This document shows positions 44,445-54,009 of a stretch of DNA of 64,000 nt, piece by piece. The DNA comes from Pyropia yezoensis (lineage: Eukaryota; Rhodophyta; Bangiophyceae; Bangiales; Bangiaceae). The stretch is from assembly GCA_009829735.1 (NCBI GenBank), contig CM020620.1, forward strand, positions 992,001 through 1,056,000. Reading direction: 5' to 3'. A program made the position numbers and the translations under genes. The first letter of the stretch is position 1. Every line of letters starts with the position of its first letter. A model generated the notes under the pieces. The model saw nothing but the letters and a program-made list of their open reading frames with translations, did not search any database and was not told the DNA's origin.

Positions 44445-45938
44445 ATCCGTCTGGCACCAGTTTACAACCAGAGGCACCAGATTACAACCACTGTAAGGGG
44501 CTGTCCTTCACAGTGTTTTCATAGAGAGGGTGCTTTCGCACCCCCCAAAAGCCCCCTCCTCCGCACTTCCAGCTGCCACTGTTCGGCCATAAATTTTTTT
44601 GGCGTGTCATGGCGCACATGGACAGACGCGCCAGGTCAGTGGCTTTCCAGCGGTGTCTCGTTCGTTTTCATCGGTTGACGAGAAGCGGGCGGTTAAGTAC
44701 TTCTGGGTTGCGGGGGTTGAGCGGACAGAAGAGATCAAATATCTGATCAAATCGCTGCCACAGCCATCTTCAGGGCACCTACCTACCTACCTCCCCCCCC
44801 CTATCTGTCGACCGCGCGGCGTCCTCCCCCCGTTTATTCATATGCCTGCGGTAGAGAATCGCCCCTTTCCCCCTTCCTCGTGCACATCTGCGTCACCTTG
44901 CCCACCCCTCCTCGATATCAACACCAGCGTCTGCTCCCCCCATTCCTCAACCGTGTCGGCGGAGGCTCACACCCCTCCCCGCTTCTCGTGATGCGGCGGC
45001 TGGAGCGACCTTCTCCTATCCTTCCGCTTGTCTGCGGTAGCGGTACCCCCCAGACGCGGTGACCGCCGTCCCCGTGATGGGGGGTGATAGCAACATCTGT
45101 ACGAGGGGGGTTACCGGGTCACCCCCACGAGGGGACAACCATGATCCCCCCCCCCCTGTCACGTGGGCAGGCTGGCGCCGCCCACCTCCACTTCCTGAAC
45201 ACAAAAAAAGAAAAGGGTGCTAGAGGACCCTCCAGACGATCCGCTCACTCCTTTCTGCGCACCGCCAGTACAAAATCAAGTGGTGCGCCCGACGGACGCC
45301 GCCATATCGACGGCCGTTGCAGAAGAGGGGAGAATAGCACGAGGGGGGAAGAAGACAAGGGGGGGCTCTTCCGCTAGAGCGTGACGGGTGCCACTGGTGC
45401 TGCTGCTGTTGAGAGCAGGGAGAAGGGAGGAGCGGGGGGGTGGTTGCTCTCGCAGCCACTTGAACGGAAGGAGCCGGCGGGGGGGCGATTGCCGCCGTCG
45501 CCGACGGGGGGGGAGCGGGGAGGGGGGAGAGACGGTACGGCAGCCTGCCGATGTGGGCGCGGGGAATACTGCGCCACCGGAGGCGAAGATGACGTGCGAG
45601 TTTTTTGATTCCCCGTGGTTCTCTGGACGCCGATTGGTTCACATGACACTGATTGCTGACTCAATTTGGCTTGTCGGACGTGAAAAGTGACTGCAATTGT
45701 ATCTCCGACACTGCGTTTGGCCATGATCCTGTGATAAGTCCAGAGTGGTTGTTATCTGGTGCCTCCCCCCTTGTCGACCCTATGAGCCACAGCTGAAGTG
45801 AAGCGTCCATTTTTTATGCGGTAAGGACGAATGGGGTCGGGAGACTGTGGGGAGCACGCAGGTATTTTTTCTCTCTAAAAACTGGTGTGAGAAGACAGAG
45901 CTACAGAGATAGTGGTTGTAAACTGGTGCCAGACGGAT
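44445..45938. repeat. Segment bounded by a perfect 26-bp inverted repeat
   Basis: 44445-44470 and 45913-45938 are exact reverse complements (left copy starts ATCCGTCTGGCACCAGTTTA). Just inside the left copy, a second, imperfect copy of the last half follows in tandem (GGCACCAGATTACAACCACT). The 1.5 kb between the arms has no recognisable transposase. It could be a non-autonomous DNA transposon, but no target duplication is seen outside the arms. Confidence 0.5.
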
Positions 45939-46516
45939 AGGCCAGACAGACGGCCAAGAGGACAGAAACCCCCGAGCCCCGCCCGTCCACCCGCGAAGCG
46001 TGGCTTTCCGCGTGGAGGGGCACGCTACGCCGCTGCCCGCCGCTGTCCGCCGCTGGAACTGTCCGGCTTGGCTCTCCCACGGCGCCGCGGCATCCGCCGC
46101 CTCGGTCTTCTCTGCCGCCATACTCCCTCTACAGGGCCCCGCCATAGCGCCCGCCGCCGCCGGCAGCCGCGCAGGGACACGGCGGTGGCACCGCCTTGCA
46201 AAGTGACTGTCGCGTTGTCGATGCACGCGACGGGCCGCGCGGCGACGGCGGCGGTGGCGGCGGCGGCGGCGGCGGGGATGGGCACGGGGCTGGCGGTGGC
46301 GGCGGCGACGGCGGCGGCGGCAGCCACGGCTTCGACCAGAGGAGGGAGCCGCCACGAGGACGCCACCCGACGCTGCCAACGCTGCCGCGGTGGCGCCGCC
46401 TCGCCAGTACTTCCAAACGCTGCCGCGGCGGGGTTTACTCCGCACCTGCCCCCTACCGTACCCGACGCACGTCATGGAGATGTTCGTTCCTTCTTCTCCC
46501 CCCCCCTATCGCCGCC

Positions 46517-46950
46517 ATGGCATCTTTTGTGCCGCCGCTGCAGTTCAAGGGCTCTGCTGTTGTCACCCGCCGCGACTGCCGCAGTCAAACACCTCAGACG
46601 CGGGTCGCTTTGCGACCAGCGGCTCCGCCGCCACTGGGTACCACGTCCTTTACTCCTCTCTCCGCTCTCCGAGAGTCTGTCCCTTGCTGCGTGGCTCCCG
46701 GCTGCAGCCTGGTGGTGGCCTCTGCCGACGACCCCGCCTTCCCTGTTTCTCGCTCCGAGCTGAGCGCTTCGGGCGCTCGCAGCGTGCTTCTCTCCCGCTC
46801 CACGACCTTTGGCGCCCTTGGCGTCGACGGTCTGGACCCGACCCTGGCATTCCCTCTGTTGTGGCGCGTCGCCCCTGCTGCCACCCGCCGCCTCGTCTAC
46901 TGCTACGGCTGTGTGATTCCCATCCCCCCGGCCACGCCAGCCTCCCTCTT
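46517..46950 (+). CDS. Possible first exon of a plastid-targeted protein
   Basis: The ATG sits in a strong context (GCCGCCATGG). The frame starts MASFVPPLQFKGSAVVTRRD and continues RVALRPAAP, a Ser/Ala/Arg-rich, acid-poor leader with an early phenylalanine, as in red-algal plastid transit peptides. It goes on with FPVSRSELSASGARSVLLSR. A pyrimidine tract near 46945-46995 and long low-complexity DNA follow, and I cannot find a mature domain. The end given is only where ordinary sequence stops. It may be chance in this open GC-rich DNA. Confidence 0.3.
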
Positions 46951-48127
46951 GTTTGTTTTTTTTTTGCCGCTGCCCCCCCCCCCCCCCCCCCCGGCTGCCC
47001 TCTGCCCCCTGTTTCCGCCGCCACCCCTTGCGGCTGCCGCCCCCCCCCCACCCCCGCTGCAACCAAAGCCACCACCGCCCTTGCTGCTCCCGCCTGCGCG
47101 GCACCGCCGGGCCGGGCCGCCCACCGCCATGGCGGTCGGGACCGCCGCCCCGCCCGTGGCGGCCGCCGCCCCGCGGCCCGCTGTCGCCGCCGCCGTCGGC
47201 GGCGCGGTGCCGCCGCGGTCGCCGGCCGCCGCCGCCGCGCCGGCCGGCCGCCGCGCCGGCCGGCCGCCGCGCCCGCGGCCGCCGCCGCCGCGGCGCGCCC
47301 GCGCCCGTGGGGGGGGGGGGGGGGGGGCGTCCAGTGCCGCCGCCCCGGCCACAACGTTGGCGCCGCCGCCGACGGCGCGGGGCGGTGTCGGCGGCAGCGT
47401 CGGCGGCGGCGGTGGCGGTGGCGGTGGCGGCGGCGGCGGTGGCGGCGGTGGCGGCGGCGACGGTGGCGGTGGCGGTGGCGGCGGCGGCCGCGGTGGTGGC
47501 GGCGGCCGCGGTGGTGGTGGCGGCCGCGGTGGTGGCGGTGGCCGCGGCCGCGGAGGCGGGCGCGGTGCCGCGGCGGCGCGCCCCATCCCCCCATTCGGGG
47601 CGCCTGCTGCGGCGGCGGCGGCTGCGGTGGGGGCACCGCCTGGGGCGGGTGCCGCCGCCGCCCGTGGGGGGCCCGCCGCCGGCGGGGGGGCGGGCGGCAC
47701 CACCGCCGGCGGGTCGGCGGGGCGGGCGTGGCAGCGCGCCAGGGGGGGCGCCGGTGGCGCCGCCCCCAGCCAGCCGCCGGTGCTCGGCGGCAGTGGCGGC
47801 GCTGGCGGTGGGGGGGGCCTGGGCAAGGAAGGGGGGGGGGCGGGCCCCTGCGCCCGCCCCGTTGCCCGTCCTTGGCCGCCCGCCGCCGCTGTCACCGTCG
47901 CCGGCTGCCGCCGCCGCCAACCGGCAGACCGTCCTGGGAGGGGCGAAACGCCTGCGGAGAGGGGTTGCACCGCCCGCCGCCGCCCGCCCGGCGGCCGCCG
48001 CCGCCACCGCCGCAGCGTCGGCTCTGGCGCCGCTGCCGCCGGGTGCCGCCGGGGCCTCATTGTCGCCGCCGCCGGGGGCGGCTGAAGCGGTGGCTCCAGC
48101 CGGCGATGCTGCTGCTGCTGGTCGTGT

Positions 48128-48160
<33 letters not shown>

Positions 48161-48200
48161 GTGGCGGCGGTGGTGGCGGCACCCCCCCTCCCCCCCCTCC
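46951..48200. other. Extreme low-complexity GC tract
   Basis: Long runs of GGC/GCC/GGT repeats, encoding poly-Gly, poly-Ala or poly-Pro in every frame, with C and G homopolymers at about 46975-46992, 47310-47330 and 48180-48240. Every frame on both strands is open for long distances, so open frames mean nothing here. Confidence 0.6.
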
Positions 48201-48223
48201 CCTACCCCCCCCCCCCCAGTGCC

Positions 48224-48570
48224 ACCACCCCCCCCACCACCCGCGCCACCGCCCCCAGGTCATGGGTCACTCACAGCACAGCCACCCCCCTCACCCCCAC
48301 CAGCCGCCCCACCGCCGCCTCCACCGCCCCCAGAGCCGCCGCGTCCAGCCCCTCCGTCACCTCGTCCAGCAGCAGCACGTCTGGGCAAAGGCCAACGGCA
48401 ACGGCCAGCGCGGCGCGCGCCGCCTGGCCGCCGCTGAGGGTGGGCCACGGACGGGAAAGAACGCGGCGGATGCCCACCTGCGCCGCAAACGCCTCGGCGA
48501 AGGCAGTGGCGGACGCCGCCGTCTCTGCCCCCGTCGCCGCCGTCACCGCCGCCGCCGCCGTCGCGCCTCC
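48224..48570 (-). pseudogene. ABC transporter ATPase fragment
   Basis: The minus strand reads FAEAFAAQVGIRRVL, then PWPTLSGGQAARAALA (ABC signature), PDVLLLDEVTEGLD (Walker B and D-loop), and after a TGA VTHDLGAVARVV (switch histidine) in the same frame. These are the second-half motifs of an ABC ATPase in correct order and spacing. The Walker A loop and Q-loop should lie upstream (about 48600-49000) but are not found. The TGA before VTHD overlaps a GTGAGT donor-like site, so an intron is an alternative to decay. Confidence 0.6.
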
Positions 48571-48669
48571 CCGCGTGGGTGGCGGGGGCCGCCGCCCCTC
48601 CGCGCCACCCCCGCCGCCCCCGCCCCATCCGCCGCCGCCGCCGTTGCCGCCGCCACCACCACCACCACC

Positions 48670-48984
48670 CGCCTACTGGGCGCCCACGCCTCCCCCGCCT
48701 CTGTGCGGGCCGCCTACGCCTGTGCCGACGACCTGGTGGGGTTGGCTACGTCTGCCGCCGCCGCGGCTGGCGCGGCGCTGCGGCTGGCCGCCTCCGTCAA
48801 TGTGCTGCCGCTCTCGCCGGAACTCACCGCCGTCAGTGGCAACCGCTGGTCCTGCGGCCTCGGCGGCCACCAGACGGGGGGCATCGAGGCGCAAGTGTGC
48901 CACGAGTTCCGCGCCGTCAGCGCGCCAGCCAAGCTCGTGCTGCCGGATAAGCTCAGAAAGGCGGAGCGGGGGCGGGCGGTGGTG
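48670..48984 (+). pseudogene. DNA polymerase alpha-like fragment
   Basis: Plus-strand frame RLLGAHASPASVRAAYACAD to LVLPDKLRKAERGRAVV. The core NVLPLSPELTAVSGNRWS, then GIEAQVCHEF, then VLPDK follows the conserved stretch before the polymerase motifs of replicative DNA polymerase alpha (LPLT..LT.ISGNLW, then RxE..LLHEF, then VPDK). The next family block (YAGGLVLEPK, DFNSLYPS) is not found downstream, and no exonuclease domain is found upstream. It is either one exon of a gene split by low-complexity introns or a stray fragment. It lies next to the ABC ATPase fragment on the other strand, so the two cannot both be central parts of intact genes here. Confidence 0.45.
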
Positions 48985-49239
48985 TGCGGGTCGGCGCACC
49001 TGCCGTCCTCCCTTTTCGGGGTGAATGGGGGGCGGGCGCGCCCCGCCGCACCTGCGGCGGCGGTCGGCCGGCGACGACCCGCGCCGGATGCGGTCCTCTG
49101 GCGGCTGCGGTGGGCAGTGGGGGCGGGCGCGCGAACGCGGACGCGGGCGGTGCGGGTGTGAACGGCGGCAGCGGCGTCACGGGGGCCAGCGGGGCTGCTG
49201 GGCGCGCCCCCGCCAGGGGGAGGGGGGGGAGGAGGGGGA

Positions 49240-49409
49240 AGGGATGCCTCAACTGCTCTTTACGGCGCCGGCCGTGACAGCCGCCGCCTTTGCGCCTCCC
49301 TGTGGCGTTCTGGCCACCCCCTCCACCAGCAACGGCACGCACACGCGCGCCCAGCGGGCGCCGGTCAGGTCAATGTCCCGGCGGGGGGTGGGGATGCCCG
49401 GGGCGGTGC

Positions 49410-49440
<31 letters not shown>

Positions 49441-50322
49441 GTCCCGTTCCTACTCGTACGCGGTATACAGGAGGCGGCCGACCGCCCGCCGCCGCCGCCG
49501 CCGCCGACCTCACCCTGCCAGGGGCAGGGCGGCAGGGACTGGCGCCCCCGCCGCTACCGCCCGTTACGGTCACCGTTACCGGGCGCCCCCCCCCACGACT
49601 CCTCCCAATAGGCTTGATCGGCAAAGGTAGCGTCCCACTTGGCGGCGGCGGCGGTGACGGCGGCAGTGTCAGCCACCACCACCACGGACCCCGCACACCC
49701 AAACATTGCCATCTTCCAGCTCGGGGGCGGCGGCGGCGGAGGCGGCGACGGCGACGGCAGACTGCCGCGAGCAACGCGGCCGCTGCCGCCACTGGGGGGA
49801 ACTGGTACGCCGGCGCCAAGTGGCGCTCGCCTGCCCCCTCCCACCCCCCGGCGGCGGCACCCACCCCCAAACAAAGGCGCCTCCAGGGTGGTGCCACCCC
49901 ACAGCGGTGAGTCCGGTGCGCTCCCCCCCGCCGCCCCCCCCCCCCACACAGCCGCCGTCTGCTTAATCAACCCATCCCTCCCTGCCCCCCCCCCCCCCCC
50001 CCCCGCCCACGGTCATCCCCCCCTGCCCATGGGGACCACCACCACCCCACCTTCACTGACAGCCCCACTAGCCCCACCCCGTACGCCACCTCCCTCGCGT
50101 CGTCCCCAACGGCGGCGGCGGCGCGCCGTGTAGCGACCACCACATTCTTCCTCGGCACGACGCCGACGTGGACGGCCACGGCCATGGCGGGCCCGAGGCG
50201 CGCCCCAAACAGCATGTACAACGGAAGGACGGCGCGGTCGATGGCGGTGACACCCGCCAGGGCGGCGGCGGTGGCGCGCGCGGCGCGACATTGGACGCCG
50301 CTGCCAGTAGTAGACAAAGGTG
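49240..50322 (-). other. Possible unidentified multi-exon gene
   Basis: Three minus-strand stretches look coding among low-complexity DNA. They are about 50310-50070 (TAIDRAVLPLYMLFGARLG, hydrophobic, membrane-like), about 49715-49590 (MAMFGCAGSVVVVADTAAVT, AKWDATFADQAYWEESW), and about 49385-49245 (RDIDLTGARWARVCVPLLVE, ending VTAGAVKSS and a stop). I cannot join them with certainty and recognise no family. The first overlaps the end of the next gene. Confidence 0.3.
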
Positions 50323-53300
50323 TCACGTAGAGGCGCGCCGACGACGCTTTTTCGGTGGCTGGCCAAGGCTTGGCCGCGACACGACGTGCGTGCCAAACAG
50401 CGAGTCGGCACACACCACGAATGTAGCGATAGTATTACCGTACGCCTGGTCCATGGAGTCGACGTCCACCACGATCACGCTCTCAATCGCGAACGCCGGC
50501 TTGTGGGAGCGCAAGTCCAGTCTTGCAGGCGCTCGAGAGCGCGTTGTGATGATAAGGGCAGTACGCCGCTCCCACTGCTTCCACAACTCAGGTCCGAACA
50601 GCCCACGCAGAGAGGAGCAGGATTGGGATATGTCCTCGTTGGGCACCAGCCGCTCGCCGCTCTTGTACTGCTCCGCTCTCGCCACGAGCTCGCCCGCCCG
50701 AGGCCCCCCTTTGGAACCGCGCACGCAGCGCAAGAAGGTGATGCCGTCGATGCCTGGAAAGGTGGAGCTCCACGGCCTCCACACATGCCCAAGCAGGTCC
50801 TCGTGGGAGTAGTCTTGAAGAAGTTGCGGGATGGATGAGAAGTAGACGACGCCACGGCAAGCGATTGACGCGTCCATAGTAGCTTGTGACAGCCACCGCG
50901 CCTGGCCCGTCAGGCGGTCAGGAGTGGGATACAGCTTCCGCAACGAGTACTTGCGGTACGGAAGGGGCCCCGGCGCGAGCAGAGCAGCCTGGTTTCGACA
51001 CAGCAGCGCCCGGCAGCAGCTCAGCAGCACCTCGGTCCACAGGAAGAGGTTCTCCCACGCCACAGGAACATCGCCGACGAGTAGAGCGCGTCGCACCTCG
51101 TTGCACGCAGCGTAGACCCCTCCGTCGTCCCCGGAGATGTCGAAGACAGTTGCCACCACCGAGTCCTCGTGGAAATCCTCCTCTGCTTCGCCGTCGAGGT
51201 CCGCCACCACCAAGTGCTCTGGCTCACTCCACCCGCCGTACTTATCAGAGGCAGGAAGCACGTCATGGGTAGCTGCACCAGAGCCCACGATGGCCGACGC
51301 CAGGCCCATCTGCAGCCTGGCCTCCAGTGCCGCCAAGAAGAATGTCACAATGATGGTGGGGTTCCGGGTCTTGGATCGCCTGCTTGGCCGCTGCATGAGA
51401 GCGCCCTCCCCAAAGACAGTGTTCCAAGACAGCTCCTCCGTCAACACGCCAGACGAGGGCGCGTCGTAATTGAGCAGGCCAACAGCCATCACCAGCGGGT
51501 TCTGGGCCAAGATGTAGACGCTCTTTTGGGCCACGGATAAACCCGACGGTGCGAGGGCATCAACGAGGATGGAGAAGAAGTGGTCGCCGTCGCTCGACGC
51601 CTCGACAGCACCATTAAGCACGATGGCCGCCCGAGGATGACCGAGCGTGAGCAGCGCAAGATGCCTTGCTACAGTCCCGACAGGCAGCAGCCGCCGTTGT
51701 CCCGCAGCAGTAGACGAGCGCAAGGCAACCCTCAGGTCCAGGAGACGGCGACGCTGTTGATCTTGTACCTCATCCAGAGGTAGAAGGGGGATCCGGGAGA
51801 CCTCCTTGACTGTTGATAAAGACCCCGTCCGCGCGCCAGCTTGCCGCTCAACAAAGCGCTCATTGAACGCGGTCATCACCGGGCGGATGCGCAGCGCTTC
51901 ACACCAATCACAGATCGCCTTCCGCACTGCCTCAGCCGTCACCATGACTGCGTCTTCAGGTAGCGAGGTTTTGTCCTCTTCAGCGCTCGTGATCCGCTTT
52001 TCCAGGTCCCGCCTGACGGCGTCCGCGATTGTTGCAGAAGCCAGGCCCGCCGCCTTCTTCTCGCCCGTCAAGGAAGTCGACTCCGCGTCGGATGTAGTGG
52101 CCGTCTTCGCTGCGGATATGGCCGCGGCCGCCGTCGTAGCCTCCGCTTCTGCCGTGGTAGTTGTCGCCGCCGCCTGCGACGCTAGTGGAAACTGCTCGAG
52201 AGCGGCTGACGGCCTTGTCATCGCCGTGCCCGTCGCCGAAGATGCCAGTCCAGCCGCCCGTTCGCCTCCAACGGACAGACGCTGCAGCACGTCCTTGTCG
52301 CTGCTAAAGTTCTGCAGCCGCGCCAGCAACTGCTCGCACTCATCACTGGACAGAGCAGCAATAGAGAGACGGGGCAGCTCATCAACGAGCAAGAGCCCAC
52401 GCATCCCATCCGGCGACGACGGCAGCAGCCGAGCCTGCACGAGGTTGGTGGCAACCGCCACGACTTGGGCGACGCTGACCCGTCCCTCGGTCAGCAGCTT
52501 CAGCACGTGGTCCCGATACATGTCAAAGGTGTTGCGCGTGGCGGTCGGATCCCAGGACTCCGCGAAGATGATGCGCACGAGATGCGGTAAGCGCTTGTCA
52601 ATCCAGGCAAGCACGTGGTCATCAGCAGTGGCCTTGGTAATGCCGTTGAACGACAGCACATAGACGGGTAGACTTCGCCACCAGTCCCGCATCGCCCGGG
52701 TCAGCGACATGACAAGGTCTGGCTCCCCTACAATAGAGAGGAGCAGCAGGAGCAGGAGCAGCGTCTTGCCACGACCAGGAGAGCCCATCACGTACCCAGT
52801 GCCGCGGGCGTCCGTCCGAAACGCGTGCAGCTCCCGTACAGCTGCAGGTACCGGGTTGACACCAAAGCGCCTCTGGAACAGCCCGGTGCCAAACAGTGGG
52901 TTGGGCGCAATGAAATGAGGCAACCGTCTGGCCACCTCCGTGACGGGCTCGGCATGCAAGGGCGACGGGCCAGTGAAGAGCAGCTACGTCCCCGTTCAAA
53001 CAATAACAAACGGTAAGCTCAGTCTTGACGTGCATTGCAGGTCAGTAGGAGAGCCACGCGACACAACAAAAGAAAAAAAAACAAAAGACCAACCACGGGC
53101 AACAGTACACGAAGAGGAGGTGAATAACATCCAGAAACGTACCTTTTCCCTCTCCTGGATCCGGAGCGCGCGCTCCTGTGTCTTAAGCGTGTTCTCCATG
53201 CGACGCAGGATCTTGAGCACGTCCACGAGGTATGCCAGGTCCTCCCGGACGCACTCGTCAACGACATAGAAGACTTCGTCCTGACGAAGCACACGCGCCT

Positions 53301-54009
53301 TATCCCATTCGCTCTGGTAGAGCGGGACCAGAGCAGGGTCTTCGTCATCCCGCTCCGATGCTGCAGCCTTGAGCTGCTCCCGCACCGCCTCAAGCTGCGA
53401 CTCGTTCTCCTTAATCTTAGTGCTCACCGAGCGCATATCACACGCCATCATCTCGGACGTGCTCATGGCGTGGAAGGCCTCATCCAGGTCCTTGTACAGC
53501 TCGCGGAGGACGCCCATGCTGTACGACTTAAGGTTTCGTAGGCTGGCCACCCTTGCCAAGGTGCGCTTCCACGCACGCTCAACCGCGGCTTGATCAGACC
53601 CAGTCCGGTCGAGCTGCTTCGGACCTCGTCCGTTGTCAGCCTGCTGAACGGCAGCACCCTGTAGCTCCACGAGCAAGGCCTTGATGTCCATCTGCAGCTC
53701 CTGTAGCTTCTTCTCCTTCTCGGTAGCCTCCGTGGAGACCGACTGCAGCGTGCGCGCCTTTGTAGTACAGCCAGAGATGTCCGCTTCGGGCACAAACAGG
53801 CCAGAAGACAGGCCGGCGTCCAATCCAGCGACGTGCGCACGGCGCGTCAGAGGGATGCGTGGCCCATATCGGCCTGGAAGACCACGTAGACGTGACGCAG
53901 GACCAGAAGGTAAACAGGTCCCGGGTAGCACCCGACGTCCTCTGAATGTATAGAGGACGCCGCCGGCAGGCGCAACAAACGCTTGCAGGCAGTGCACCAT
54001 GCTGCACAT
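50323..54009 (-). CDS. P-loop NTPase with C-terminal NLS, Crinkler/RHS-like
   Basis: Two exons, 54009-53143 and 52983-50323, give 1,175 residues. Exon 1 starts MCSMVHCLQAFVAP and is largely helical, with coiled-coil stretches at about 95-130 (EATEKEKKLQELQMDIKALL), about 210-240 and about 265-289. Exon 2 carries GYVMGSPGRGKTLLLLL (Walker A, near 355), GLLLVDELPRL (Walker B), a Ser/Ala/Thr-rich insert, and a C-terminal part with FPGIDGITFLRCV. It ends PPKKRRRRAST, a clear nuclear localisation signal. NTPases of this build occur in Crinkler/RHS-type proteins of oomycetes, fungi and algae, where a nuclease-like or kinase-like C-terminal domain follows the NTPase. That family placement is inference from layout; the usual ubiquitin-like Crinkler N-terminus is not obvious. 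Codon use is ordinary and the gene looks intact. Confidence 0.75.
52984..53142 (-). other. Intron of the P-loop NTPase gene
   Basis: 159 bp, phase 0, donor GTACGT and acceptor GACGTAG. It joins RIQEREK to LLFTGPSPLHAEPV and links two long frames that would otherwise be separate. Confidence 0.7.

Noticed and set aside
44445-44500. CACTA-type transposon end (ACAACCACTGTAAGGGG)
   Set aside because: The inverted repeat lies outside CACT, no matching inner subterminal repeats are seen, and there is no transposase.
46390-49161. A single 923-aa plus-strand protein over the low-complexity region
   Set aside because: Most of it is repeat-derived Arg/Pro/Ala sequence in a zone open in all frames, and it crosses the ABC fragment on the other strand. 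Only the polymerase-like part is kept.
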